Origin: Sitta carolinensis
Taxonomy: Eukaryota > Chordata > Aves > Passeriformes > Sittidae
NCBI GenBank assembly: GCA_032173965.1
Contig: CM063284.1
Location: 60,944,863 to 61,008,862 of the forward strand
Direction of reading: 5' to 3'
Length of the DNA: 64,000 nt
Shown here: in pieces, positions 1-13,554 of the stretch
Position numbering within the stretch: position 1 is the stretch's first letter
Layout: each line of letters opens with the position of its first letter
Notes under the pieces: model-generated
Database searches by the model: none
What the model was told of the DNA's origin: nothing
What the model saw: only the letters and a program-made list of their open reading frames with translations
Made by a program: the position numbers and the translations under genes

Positions 1-3000
1 TTTTTAAATAAACAAAAAACTTCTTTAGACTTGAATGGATTTGAATTTCACATACAGTACCAAGACATCCTGATATGTGTAAAGCTGCAGCCTTTTCATT
101 TATTCTGAGAGTGACTGCAAAGCTGCTGATGCACTGTGTGCAAACCCAATTTCTCTTGAGAGAAAAATATTACCTTTCTTCAACCTTTTGGACAAGAAAG
201 GACACTTGCCTGCAACATGAAAATATTTTCCAAATATTAAATTCTTGACAGAGTTACCAGTCAGACAGGAGACAGACTAGTCTCGAAAGGACTAACAATG
301 ATTCATTCTTTTCTTTCCTAGAATTACATTTTTAAAGCACTTAAAACCCAAAATCAACCGAAACCAAAACACCAAAAAAACCCACAAACAACAAAAAAAC
401 CCCCTGTCCTGAAAAGAAAACAAAACCAATCCCCTGCTATTTTTAAACAAATGGGGAGAATCAGAGACATGTTTGCATTTGCTGTGTGTACAACAGGCCA
501 TCCTGCAGATCAGCTCTCAGCTGGACCACAGTCCCCTAACAGCAATTCCTTTTGTTAGGATAACCAAAATGAAATGAGTACTTCTGTTGCAGAGTCTGGC
601 CATAAGCTACAATCACTAACTGCTGAACTTCTACATACATGCAGGTATCATGGATTTTTTTTAACCTGTGCTTTCTTAGTGGCCCTTGCTCAACGAGTGA
701 CACCTTCTCAGCCCCAAAGAGTTCTAATTCCCTGTCCCAGCTTCCTGTGCTAGAAAAATGAAAACAAAGGTTTTCCTCTTAAAAAAAAGTAGCAATACCA
801 CATACCTCCCTCTCCAAAAGAGGAGAAGAATGTCATGCTTAGTCCTCACTCAGGTTAAACCATGACACATGCTGGTAAACAAATTAAATCCAAAACAACA
901 ACTACTGCTGTTTTCTTGCATTATTTCTTTAAACTTGACAAGATTTCTGATTAAAAATCATTTCTTTTTTTTTTTTTCTTTTTCCAGGGGAAATCTCTGT
1001 TCCCATGGATTATGGTTACATTTGAAAGGAAAACCATCCCTCAACAACATGCATCATCCATGCTAACATGAAGTAGTGCCTTACTTCCAGGTCAGTGGGG
1101 CTGGCAATTACAACTCAGATAATAAAAAACTGTAGGTAACTGCGGATGTGGGAAGTACAGTACTGTGACTCAAACAAACACAGACAGCTGAATATATTTC
1201 TTCTTGGCCCACATGCTGAAGATTTTAGCAAAGAATTATTCGAACATTGCTTTTTTGAAATGAACAGCCTCATGCACATCTGCTGGAGGTAGAAATTAGA
1301 GGTTTTCATTTCTCACCCTGTAGAAGACCACAATTCTCACTGAAAAAATTCTAGCATGCATTAAAGAGAAAAAAAAGTGACAAATCCTAACAAAAATTTT
1401 CTCTAAGACACCTAAAATAGGAAAATAACCATCTTACCATTTCTTTGAAAAAAGGTGAAACAAGAAATAATCTAATGCATTTGTATAAATATTTTTCCTC
1501 TAATCTTTATTTACAGACAATTCTATTCACAGATCACTAAATCGTTACATCAGAGGATTAAGGTTGGTGGAGTGTGAATTCATCCACATTTCAAGTGTTC
1601 TCTTTCCTTTAAGATAAAGCTTTCTTCTGAATATGCAGAGTTTTTAAGCACACTTGAGAAACAGTCATTGTTTTAATGACTGAGCTTTTAAATTATTGAT
1701 TAAGTCCACACAGACACTCAAGATTAACTGCAGTTTGATTCTGTCTACTTTTACAAATGTAGGAAAGGGCATCTGCAAAACATGAGTATAACTCAAGGAA
1801 TACAAGTTTGCACAGCTACAAAAGAAAGAGGCAACCAGAACAAGATAAGAAGTGATTAAGTTAAAGATGAAAATGTTTCAGGAAAACGGAAAGGACAAGC
1901 ATTCTCTGCTTGGAAAACAGAGCCAGAAGGACATGGTGCAGAAATAAAAACACTGTATTGTTTGCACAACACTGTGAAATCCTTCCACAACAGCATACTT
2001 GCATACTTTTACAGTTTTCATATCTATGGTGCACACTATTTCTCAGAAACGGATATATCTTAATAATAAAAAAAAAAAAAAAAAAGTGAAAATTGGTAAG
2101 TTTATTTATTTCTTCCACTAAGACACTATGGTTGGGTTTTGGTTATTTTTAGGTTTGGCCAAAGTTCAAGGATATGGAAACATCCCAGCCTATTTAGTGC
2201 ACAGGGGGCTTGGTGGAAAAGTATCCCACTCACCTGCTCACTGTTTTCTTAACTCACCTGAACCGGGGATGAATTTGATCTCCTTTGCACAGTAACTGCA
2301 GAAAATACATATATCTACAAGCTACACGGGTCATAAATTGCCATCTGACATTGACTTGTACCCATTTGTACATGTCAACTGTTTTATCATTTGGTAAGCA
2401 TACCACATACTCCTTTACACCAATTACTACAGTACATCTGTTTAAATGTCTCTTTTTCAAAATCAAAATCGATCTGTACATAGAAACTGTACATTGAAAA
2501 GAAGAGGAAAAAAATGCTTGAATTAATCCTACCTAAGGAAAGATTTTAGAAAGAGATACATGGATTCCAGCTGAATGCACAGCAATGCAACATTCAGCAG
2601 TAGTTTAAATCTATATTATATTTAATAAAACCACAGTGTGTTCTCTTGTCCTATTAAAACTGTATTCTACCTTATCAGGTCTGAATAATTTGTATAAAAT
2701 TGATTGCTACAGTTCTTAGTAAGAGCTATAATTGCATTCCTGGTATAACTTAAAATGGTAACCTTATCTTAATTAGTAGCATGCTACAGAAATGCTTATG
2801 AAAGCTGTGGAGTATTAACCTGAATTTTGAAACTGAAGCCTTGGGACTGGGTTTTTGGTGATGTTTTGTTGGTTTTGGGGGGTTTTCTCTTAATTTCTTC
2901 TCCAGCACAGGAACTACTGCTAATTTATTGTAAACAAAATAGAGCATGGTCTGGACACTGTCCTTTGAGGACCCAGGGGAAAACTTCACACAGCCCAACC

Positions 3001-6000
3001 CCAGCATACACTGCAGAAGAAAAGATTTTGATCAATTACATAATAAATTAAAAAAAAAAAAAAAAAAACACAAAAAAACCACCAAAAAACAACACCAAAA
3101 AATCTCCAGCATAAACACCACCATCCCAAAACAAAACCAACCCAAAAGATTCACGTGAGCAATGTGATGCAGACACCCACCAACAGGGTATCTCGTGGCA
3201 GAACCAAAAGCAACTCCAAAGCTGCAAGCACAACTCATCAGCCACCCAGATTCTGTCCAGCCAATGTGACTTCTGGAAGCATACATTTCACAATATGGCA
3301 ATAGGATACCACTGCTTTGCCGGAGTCAGAAAAATTATTACTAGTAAAATTTGGTGGCAAGCGACTAAAAGCCCTTCATGCAAATGCTGTTATCCTGCTT
3401 TGGCCTGAGCTTGGGGAGTATTTTTTTATTTGTTGACTTCCTTGCTACATTTAAGCATATCCATACTGCTGTTCAGTGGAAAAGTGATACAGCTTTCTAG
3501 CTTAATAAACAAATAGTAATCAGGTTTATTTAGAAAGCACCACATCAAGTAGCAGCTGTATAAGGCATCTACTCATGGGAGGCAGTGCTGGAACTGCAGT
3601 TTGCAATACAGTCCAAATACTTCCAAATTTAGTCATATATTTTACCATTGTTTGTGTTACAGTTCTGCTCAGCACTAATTTTATGAGTCCCATCTTAATC
3701 CAGCAAAAATAACAAAACCAAACAAAACAATGCCCATTCCTTACTAATAATTTCCTTGGACTTCTGTGCTGTCCATCACGTACCAAGTATAACTACAGTG
3801 AGCTACCAAGAAGTAAAGGCCAGGACTAGGGTTCCAAGAAATTACTTTCTGCAACTGTATCTTTTCCAAATTAACTTCTATTCCCAACTTTTCAGCAGCA
3901 AGGAAACATGCAGCTTTTTAGCCCAGTTCACTAGACATTTCCCAGGCTCCATAGGGCACAGACCACTCTGAAGGCTTCTGTGTGCACCTATCTGTATGAA
4001 CACAGCATGATGGGTTTCTCCATGCTATGCTGGAGCTCCACTGAGCCAATTATGGACAGAGAAGCAATAAGATGGTGTTTCAGAATCGCTATAGTGAATC
4101 TATTTAAAAAGGAACACATGCAACATGGCACACATCCATATGTATGTAGGCATCCCTGAACACATCCCTGCATGGTCCCCGGATATTTCACTTTTCACAT
4201 GCATGAAAAATGATTGAACTCCCTCAGAAATGGTAAGACCTCTCTCAGAGCTGTAGCTTTTTCCTCACTGAAGCAATACGCCTGTGTAAGGTGAAGCATG
4301 CATTCATTCTTTCCTTTAAAGAGAATTCCCACAAAGCAAGAATCTTCATTACTTTATTGCTCAGTTTATCCAACAGATGCCTACAGATATATTACTTAAT
4401 TACTAAGGAGCTAGCTTTTTGATATGAGACTGATTCACATCTCAGTCTTTTCTTTAACTTTTACTGATGATATGGAGTGGAAAGAGAGGAACTGAATGAA
4501 AATCATCACTTATCCAAGACTGCCTGCCTACTGCTTATGGCAATGCACAAGCAGAACAATCAGCTTTGCCTCTGGTGTGATACCAGCCAGTCCGTTAGCT
4601 AGTCCTTATAAATCCATCCATCACCTCTATGAAAGTCACTGCCTTCCTTTTACCAAAGATAATGTATGTTATTGGGATTATACCACTGCATGCAAAGTCA
4701 TTAAAGAAAGATAGACCACAATTTATGACTGAGTGTGTGGACAGCAGGGCATTATTTTAACCATAAAATCACAATCTGCAAGGAGAGTGGCCAAACCAGA
4801 AGAGCCATTAAAGACTTATAATTAACATCAATCAATATGACACTACTGTGGACATCTTTATTACTTTAAATACACTAATCAAATACTTCTGCATTCAGAT
4901 AGAAAGATTGATAGGCAGACAGGCAGAGAGAACATCCCTACAGAGAGCAATTTTAAATTATCTATTCAAAAGGAAAACAAAAATAAGCATACCAGCATAA
5001 TCACATGGAAATGCAGTGCACTGACTGGAACCATTTTCAGCTGGGATACTGGACCTGGGATGCTCAAGCTTGCAATGAAATACATCAAATCTGCCCTGTA
5101 AAAATTAGCCATGCAGGCAGCTACTGACTCTTTTAAACTAAGAGAAAACATATCCCATAGGCATGCCATGCTGTAGGGTATTTTGCATTAGAAAAATAAA
5201 TGGAGCACTGGTCCTCACAGCACCGCTCCATTTTTCATCTCTACTTTTTCCCAGACAGGAAGTTAGACGGAAGAATATCTTGGAATTATTTGCATACCCA
5301 CCATTGTGACTGTCAATATTTTCTAATTGCATCCACATGCAATTTCCTACCACATAGACACTAAAATACATTATTACTGCTGCTGCTCATACAAACATTT
5401 CAGTACTGAGGAACAAGAGGGTGTTTCACTTCTCAGGCCTCATGTTCTTGTACCTTACTGAATACCTGTTTGAGGAGCAGCTCCTTTCTCCATAAGACAT
5501 TGGTTTTGACATTCAAGAAAGGAGAACAGAACAAGTACCAGGAATCAAATGAAAGCATGCCAGCTCTTTTCAGAAAACATGTTTTGGAAGGAATCAAATG
5601 ATGGTGCTCCCAACATCAGATAAGGTTTCAAGAATTCCTGCTTGTTTTCTATTTCTATTTTCTATTACTAAAGTGGGGATAATAATACTTTGTAAAGAAA
5701 AAAATGCAAAACAAACCAAAATATTTTTTAAAAACCACCCCCCCCCCCTCTAAAATCCCCAAATAAAAAAACCTCAGATTACTCTACACATAACATGAGA
5801 GGCTTTATGCTACTCTTATCCTGCTGAGCACCTTTTCTGGAGAGGCCAGTGACAGCCTGCAGATCATCTCACATGTGCAATGGGCGTGAGGATCAGCAAA
5901 CTTCTGTAAAAACCACCAGAAAATGGCAACACCTCTTCCCTAACAGGCTGAGCTGCCTGCAGGACTGAGCCACACAGCATCCCTGAGCCATCCAGCCTCC

Positions 6001-6100
6001 AAAGATTGGGAAAGCATCTTCAGTGTTTCACTGATCCTTCTCAGCTCCATAGCAGGGAGCTGAACTCTCACATACTATGTGAAAGCCTTCCAGAGCACGA
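1..6100. other. AT-rich non-genic stretch
   Basis: No supported gene, RNA gene or recognisable transposon was found here. The open frames are short, overlap on both strands and lack codon structure or splice context. The visible structure is low complexity: A-runs at 2068-2085 and 3050-3068 (the latter followed by a CA/A-rich tract to about 3150), a CA/A-rich tract at 355-430, and a C-run near 5738-5748. Old, decayed repeats could be present below what the eye can detect. Confidence 0.6.
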
Positions 6101-6109
6101 AGTAATGAG

Positions 6110-6590
6110 AAAAATGCAGTAATTTGTCTATTGAAAATCCAATTAGTTTAAGCCGATATTTATCAGATCACTCTCCTTTAAAACATTTTACTTCAATTTT
6201 AAATGAGTTACACTAATTTGGATTGGACCGTCCTTCTCTAATGAAACTGCCAAGCCTTTCAGATGCTTTAATTCATTTCCAAACACAGTGGAGCCCCATA
6301 AAACAAGCAGAAGGAGACTGCTAAATGTATGTGGGGTTGCAGTGCATTAAAACTAACTAATGTGTGACAAAACATAATGAATGCTTTTACAGGGGAGGAA
6401 CTGAGACTGAGGTCTGAGAGGACACACTGCAAACCAGGCAGCCAGCCATCTGTCTGCCAGGATCTCCTTTGCATCCTGCTGGAAAAGCAGCTTCTGCAGC
6501 AGAGGTCTGCCCAGCTCCCCACCGTCCACTTAAGACATTCCCGGCTGCCGCCGTTTACTGACTCAGTGGGAACACACATCCCCTAATCCG
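6110..6590. promoter_or_regulatory. Candidate conserved enhancer-like DNA beside CpG block
   Basis: This stretch is dense in homeodomain-type TAAT/ATTA cores (for example 6115-6150, 6205-6225, 6265-6275, 6345-6365) and has an AP-1/MARE-like TGACTCA near 6560. It runs directly into a CpG-rich block. Such composition is common in vertebrate developmental enhancers, but that is general knowledge; the sequence alone cannot show conservation. The open frames at 6268-6579 (minus) and 6377-6586 (plus) overlap antiparallel and look non-coding. Confidence 0.2.
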
Positions 6591-6890
6591 AGCAGAGGAT
6601 CGTGAAAGCGCCGCCGAGTATTTGTTCAATTATCACGGCCTCATCATTTGCGGAGAGCAGCGCGAAGGAGCGGCAGCCCCGGAAGGCTCGGAGGCCGTGA
6701 GTCAGCGGCGAGCGGGGTCCGGCGGCGAGCGGGGCGGCGAGCGCCGACAGCCCGAGGCCGCTCCCTGCGCCCGCTCCCAGACAATGCCTCCGCCTGAGCG
6801 AACACCCTCGCTCACCAGCGGGAAGGGCACGACTCACAGCGGCATTGTTCGCGAACGTCCAGCTCACTCAGCATCCCGATCCAAAAGGGC
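6590..6890. promoter_or_regulatory. CpG-dense block, possible promoter or first-exon region
   Basis: GC content and CpG frequency rise sharply against an AT-rich background. The 60 bases at 6661-6720 contain nine CpGs, whereas neighbouring kilobases are nearly CpG-free. An internal near-repeat of a GCGGCGAGCGGGG motif lies at 6705-6750. TGAGTCA (AP-1/MARE core) occurs near 6698 and TGACGT (CRE-like) near 6891. Open frames on both strands (6583-6867 minus, 6622-6924 plus) follow from high GC and show no recognisable protein. CpG islands usually mark vertebrate promoters, but no TATA box, start site or first exon can be assigned by eye, and the direction is unknown. An intragenic or regulatory CpG island is equally possible. 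Confidence 0.45.
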
Positions 6891-6899
6891 TGACGTTGT

Positions 6900-7620
6900 A
6901 TTTTCCGCAGATACATTTACATAATAAACAAGACAAGCGCCAGGTCTTCCGTGATCGCCAGCGTCCACAACGCTGCATATCCAGGTCCTCCAATCTGATT
7001 TTTGTGCACCTAAGGCTTGTTTTGGACAATCGTCTATGAACAAAAACTTTGAAAATGCTTCCCCTTTGAGAGCGGGGCCCAAAAAAATCAAGTGAGAGGC
7101 ACTGGGACTGAGGAAAAGGGGAACTTGTGACGGTATGGCGGGGAGGCTATGGTGGAATAGAAGATAACTATGTGGAGAGGAGGTGAAGATGGAGAAAGAA
7201 GAGATAGAGTAGTGTCAAAAATGGAATATCAGGATCCCGTAACACTTTCATTAATTACATATTAATATTTTACTTGTGCTTACATTTATGTTCCTTGAGC
7301 ATACATCAGTAGCTTTGCAGATTTAAGTTTCCCATTGCCACAAGGCATACATACTACATTCTCTTCATCTTTTATGTTACCCTACACAGCACAGGAACAA
7401 CCTTTCCCTGGCAAGGATACAGTTTCCAGCAGAATCTGGATGAAATTCTGCACCTTATTCACTTTTCCTTTTTACCTGAGGTCACTGAATGGGCTTTGTC
7501 CATGAACGCAACATTTTTTATCACCCCACAGGACGTTTTAGGATGGTTATGAGTACAAGGTGACAGCATAAGAGGCCTTGTAGAAATGCAAGGCATTCAT
7601 GTGATGTGTTTCTAGCCTGT
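6900..7620. other. Non-genic spacer
   Basis: Nothing recognisable beyond a gradual fall in CpG density after the island. No convincing exon or repeat was seen. Confidence 0.5.
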
Positions 7621-7629
7621 GAGCTTTCT

Positions 7630-8130
7630 AGTGTGTTTTGAGTGTTGACTTGACAAACCAGGAAAAAGCATCGAAAAAATTATTTTCTGCATGACACTCT
7701 CTTTCTTCCTCTCTCACATTTCCCCTCCACCCCCCATACCCCACCACATTGCAATGCACATCACTGCTGTCAGAGAAGCATGAAAATGTATGCAGGTACA
7801 ACACCGGCCTTTTACAACTGTCTGAGCCAAAGGTATTAATCATCAACTGGGATTTGAAAATCATAACCAGGAGACAGCAGTCGCGACAGCTCTGCAGCAT
7901 AATGACAAAATATGCAGAGCAACGTGGAAGAGGAGAGCACACTCTGTGTCTTTTAGTCTCCGTGCAATTGAGAGGTATGTTAATAAGCATGTTCATTTGA
8001 ATGGCTTTTATTGTAACAATAATTTTCTTGCTCCGCTGGATTTTTTTATTATATTCCTTAGAGTAATAACATTAATCAAGGCACTGCTACATGGCACTGT
8101 CAAAGAAAAAGCATATCCTGAGTGAGCCTG
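7630..8130. promoter_or_regulatory. Candidate conserved non-coding element
   Basis: This block combines several TAAT cores, a SOX-type AACAAT (near 8015) and ATTAATCA near 8072-8079, with few homopolymers. Fairly long open frames run on both strands (7628-7996 minus, 7749-8000 plus). Open frames on both strands without splice sites fit constrained regulatory DNA better than an exon. The call rests on composition and is inference; an alignment of several bird and mammal genomes would settle it. Confidence 0.2.
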
Positions 8131-8599
8131 CCTATCACAGAACCACTAGTGAATGCTTCAAGATTTATCATGGGCTGTGAGATCACATATTCCCCACATA
8201 GGCAATGTGTACACACACACATGTACATTTTTTCATAAATTATTAGATAGCATAGGCATGGTGGAGGAGAATAACTTCTTCTTTAACTTAAAGGTTTATG
8301 CCAACATTTAATGCAATGAGTTGAATAATAGGACTCTCTATAAGATAATGCTCCTTTGAATAATGCATGGGCTAGAAAGACTATACTTAAACGAAAATGC
8401 ATGAGCTTGGTTTTTAGTCACTTTGTGTGACAGCAGCAAACGTAAATTTTCAGTAGGTCTTCTTTTGAGGTGGACTGTGAGCACAGAGCACTTAGTGAGC
8501 TTTCACCTCAAATGCAGGTACAAGACCTTGCAGAAATAGTATCAGCATCCCTGCCATCTGCACCACCAGCACTCTTTGGCCAACAGCAGTTCCACAGTG

Positions 8600-9060
8600 T
8601 CTACACACCTCAACACATAAGCACATGCTTGAAACTTCTGAAGTTCGGCTTGAATAAGCATGTAAGAAAAGCTGGCCTTTGGAAACACAACCCCCAGGTC
8701 CCAGTACACAAGCCCTGAAGGCCAGCGCTGTTCTGAGCCTCCACCCAGAGCCCCGGGAGGCTGACGGATGCTCATCTGAGCCACTGCCTGAGCCTCACTG
8801 GAGCGAGTGCTGGAGGAGTGACCTGGGAGAGTTCAGCGCCGGGAACTGCTCTGGCAGCCTCGCCCTGTCCTCGCGTTACCCCTCGGGCTTGCCAGCGATG
8901 ATGACAGCTCTGCTCCCTTTGAACTGTCTGACGGAGCACGAGGGCTGACTTCAGCTGGCCCCTGTGCAAGGCAGAGTGCGCCGTGCCTGCACCGCAAAAA
9001 TCTGTGGGACCTCAGCTATTGACTTCAAGGGCTGCAGCACCAAGCCCCTTGGAGCGACTC
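8600..9060. other. GC-raised segment with small hairpin
   Basis: GC content rises between about 8690 and 9060 and a few CpGs appear, giving overlapping short open frames on both strands (8470-8718, 8542-8784, 8679-8948). No recognisable protein or splice structure was found. A short inverted repeat, acatgctt then aagcatgt, lies at about 8623-8662; it resembles the arms of the palindromic repeat at 46736-46860 and may be a fragment of the same family. Confidence 0.3.
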
Positions 9061-12000
9061 CTTGTATAACCAACTTGAGAAACAGTCTGTGGTTTCCTTT
9101 AAGAGCCATTAGAGAGCATTACATAGTTTTATGTCTAGAACTTAAAATGCTGGTATCTAATACAAACCCAAAACTTAATCACAGAATACATTTGATATTT
9201 ATCCATGGCTAAAACGTACTCAATTAAACTTTTTCAACAAACATGACAAATATTATGCAGCATAATAACACTCAGCTGAGGACAGCATATATGCCACCAA
9301 GCAGAGCAAAACATACATCTTAAAAATTAACAGCCTCTTGAGATATGCAAATACCTTAATTCCGTGTGGTTGTCCAAATAGTTGCTGCAGCACGAACTCT
9401 TTTATGAGTTATTTCATACTTACAAGGGTCACTGCTTACTGATTTAAAGGCAGAGTCCACTCCTTTTTTCTTCTTCCTATTTAATTCCAGCTCTGCTTAT
9501 TCTAGTCTGTTGCACTTGGCATTAGGAGCTGTTACAATTGTTTCTCATATGAACTGCAGTTCACACATTTTCAGTTCTCTTCCTTATATAATACCCTTAC
9601 AGCTACCTTGGAAAAAAAGAAAATACAGCTTATTGACTGAATGTCACTCATTCCAACACCATCACTGCAGGATAAAAATAAAAACCCTACAAACACTAGG
9701 TGTCTTCATTTAGCATCTGGAAAACACGTGCGTTAGGAAGTTCAGACATATTCCAGAAACGATAAACAAACACTGCCAAGTTCTTTCACTAGCCTACAGT
9801 AAAAGCCAACACAGAGGAAAAATATCCCATGTGTTAAATCCCAACTATCCCATGTAACTCAGGCTTTGGAGTTACTATTTCTAAATCTATACCTTTGCAT
9901 AATAACAAACTTCAGCAACTCATTGCTAATAAAATATATTCCATTTGTCATATTTATTTATAAAATACCAATTACACGTACAAAAGCCTGAAGCTTGAAA
10001 TTGAAGCTGCTCATGATGCTTATGAAACTGAGGGCCAAATGTGCTCCAAAGCAATGGAATAGTTTGCCAAACTCTGCCGGCCACTCTGCCCCTCCCTACT
10101 TGGAAAAAGGCTTATGTGGGGAAACAAGGGTGGTAGCTCTGCCTAGAGATATGTTGCAAGGGATTGATAAGGTTAGGGATTTGTTTTTCTTTTTTTAAAA
10201 TGCTATTTTAAACTTTTTTTTTTTCTTCATCTATGGGCAGTTTGTTGGGACTGTTCAGTTTGTTGGTTTCTATCTCCTGCCTAAAACAATAAAATTGTAA
10301 TTTCTTGAAACTCTTCTTGAATAACTAGAACAGCCAACAAGAGAAGCTTTTTCTATTTCTCTGTTAAAAACAGAAGTGGTATGCTGTTGAAGTTGAGCTT
10401 TCTAAATTATAATTTTATTTTTTTTCTATTGTTGTGTTCAAGATACAATGTCTTACTTGTGCTGGAAGAATGTTATGTTACATGCTGCTAAATTCATTGA
10501 AGCAAGAGCTTTCCAGTAGTGATGGCATAGTTATGTTATAATTATGTTTCTTATCTGCTGGCTGCTCCATTTCTGTGTATAAAGCACCATATGAACTATT
10601 AAAAACTCCACAGGTTTTATTATATGCACATTGCCATGATATTTGCATTCTGCATGAAAAGAGGGAGAACAGTAAATGTGATAAGTGGTCATGAGTTAGG
10701 AGCAGAGGTTCATCTCTGGTTAGGGAAAAGCCACTGTATTAATCATGTCTAGTAAGGACTATGATACCCTGGGAACCACCACCTTCTCTTTATGAAGTCT
10801 CTCATAGACATTAGGGAGAGAAGTAATATTGGAGACTCTTATGGAGATTGGGTTGAGTTTAAAGCAGAATAAAACACTGCCCTGGTGGAAATAAATATTG
10901 GAATAAATCAAACCTGGTATAAGCATTATGTGTGTGTTGACTGCATTTACTTACCATTCCAGCCACTCCCTGCTGGCCAAGGGCACCCCTATAACAGCCT
11001 GACCCTGAGCATGCCAAACAAGCCTTGGCACAGTCCCAGCTTCACAGCTCTGCAATTCCTGTCTGACTGAAATTCAACTTGCACTTGTATCAAGAGGATG
11101 AAGAGGAGTTATGGAGCACGGTTAGATGGCTGCAGTGCTCAGATACGCAGCTGGTGGCTCAGTATGCCCAGACCCAAGTGGTGGTACTAGAATATCTTAG
11201 CACTGTCTGCAATGTGGTGGCAATTGCCTGCTGCCAGTGGCTGCCCACAGGCATCATACAAGGTCCAGCCAAGCCCCATGGCTCCTCTTGTGGAAGACAG
11301 ACAACAAGTAACTAAGCAAAGTAACCACAGGTTTCAGAAGGGAAGACCCCACCTCCATACACTCTTGGAATGCAGGTATGGTCTTACTGCACTGTGTCAT
11401 TTATCAGTTGCAGCAATTGGCTTGTGACATTTCCATTCCTTTTGGAAGCAGTTGGTCACAAGCTGTGTGTTAAGTGGCCTCGTGACTATGGCAGTAAGTG
11501 GCAGCAAGTAGAAATTTTTATAAAAGCCACTTCAGAAAAAGAAGTCTCATTTTGAAACCAGAGACATTAGCTCAAACAGTTCAGGAAAACAAATAATCTC
11601 TTTTTATCACCAACTATAGTTCCTACACAAGTGAAAAAAATTCTCAAGAGTGACATTAGGAGAAAGAAAATTTAAAAAAATAAAATTTCAACCCAAACTC
11701 AACAGCTGTAGCCTAGATCTGGCAAAAGTTGTCTTCCACTTTTTTGCCCTAGCTGTAAAAGATTACTTTGCAAACACAAATATTTGTTGGAAGTGCCTTG
11801 TCTCAGTCAGTGGTATGCTTTTAGGTTTTTCACAGGCAGTTTTTACAGCACCATTTATACCATTGACCTTGGCCTGAAAAAAAAATACAGACCATAGCCA
11901 TCCAAGCAGGTTATAAACTCTGCTAACCAACTTTACAGCTTTTAAATCCTATTAGAATCCCTTATACAGTTTAAAGCTCCTCTAAGGCATTTATCCCCAT

Positions 12001-13473
12001 GAATACACTTGTGTAATGCACAGAAGGTATGAGGGCTTGTCTGAAGAAGAATCTGGTTCTTCAGTCACCTTGCAAGTTCCTGACATGTCAGGTAAGAAAT
12101 TTGACATGCAAAGTAAAATCAAAATTCTGATATTTCAGGATTCCTAAATAATAAATTTAGGAATTATACTGACCAATATACCATTTTCTCAGATCGGTTG
12201 ATTGATAATGCATAAACACCACAATATGATGTATTCACAGAGATTCCTTACACCTTTTTCATTGGTAGGGAGATTATAAAATAGATGTATCGCCTCAATT
12301 TACTATGGTGAGATCTGCTTTCACATCACATACCTAAAAATCCCTACTCAAGGTCTACTGTTCCACAAGCACATGCAATGAATGTGATTTTTAAACAAAA
12401 ATCAGTTGTGAGTCCTTTATAAAGAAAGCTAAATTCCACTGATTTTACTGGGGATGGGTGGGGAGAAGGAAGGTTCCATGAAAGAAATTACATGGTGCCT
12501 CAGTAAAGACAGAAAACTCAGCTGAATAAGCTCTCTCCATATTAAGGTTTTGTTTTTGTTTTTTTCTTTTCAAGAGCTAACAACTTCAAAACTAATATAA
12601 GAATAATCCAGTCTACCTCTGGGTTCAGTAGTTCCAATGTGTATAGATGCACTTTAGTAACTGCAAGTCCTGGTTTAACTCTTAAACACAATTAGTTCTT
12701 ACTTAGTTTTAACGTTTGACAACTAAACCTTTTCTGATGGGAGTAATTTTGTACCAGACTACACTCTTTCTATTTTCTAAACATTCTAGTTCATTAAGTA
12801 AATGTAACAGACATAAGTAGCAGAAAGGAACACATAGCCATGAAAAGCATTAATACCAGAGAATAAATTAAATATTGCCAGTTCTAAAATGCAAATAGAC
12901 AGCAAAATGATTATTCAAAGAGCTGAAAGTATAAGCTTTCTCTTATTGGTAACATGCTGTAGTTATCATAGGTACTGTTGCTAGATTATATTGTGTGTTC
13001 TGGAATTCATATGCATAGATATACGTAATAATTGTTGATTAAACTCCCAAACAAGGCAAATAGAATATAACAGGAGTTTGTAAATATCACCCACTCAAAA
13101 AGAGAAACTGTCGTGTTACATTCACATACCAATTAAACTAGAAGACTAGCAAACTTGCTAACACAAGGTGTAGCTTCAAAAGAGTACCCTAAGCAACCTG
13201 AATCTTACAGCCAATATTTCTGGGGGAAAGAACTGAGTTAGTTTTCCAGGGTTACCTGGGATAGATACTACAAGCTGGACTACAATACACATTTTGGTAT
13301 TTATACGCAACTTGGAAACTTAACTCAGGAAAAGTTAAAGTTAATGTGGAGCAGTGTCGTCACAAAGCTTTTCCCAGGAGAAGCCACAGACCAAGGGAAA
13401 CAGTGTCCTGGTCTGCCTGCTTGAATTTCCAAGTTGCGACTTTCTTTAGAGCCCCCTTTCTTGCAGAATTTTC

Positions 13474-13554
13474 ACAAGCTTACTCTGAATAACTGCATAT
13501 TTTGTGACAAATTTTATGACAAGCTTACTCTGAATAACTGCATATTTTGTGACA
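13474..13554. repeat. Tandem duplication, 45-bp period
   Basis: A 36-base core beginning acaagcttactctgaataac occurs at 13474-13509 and again, identically, at 13519-13554. The two are separated by nine bases that partly match the sequence before the first copy, giving a period of 45. Identity of the cores suggests a recent slippage-type duplication. Confidence 0.9.

Noticed and set aside
10885..11555. Several protein-like plus frames, including a KWPRDYG-type stretch
   Set aside because: Briefly resembled a biotin-ligase or transposase relic, but the match is a few residues only and frames are broken; not enough to call a pseudogene.
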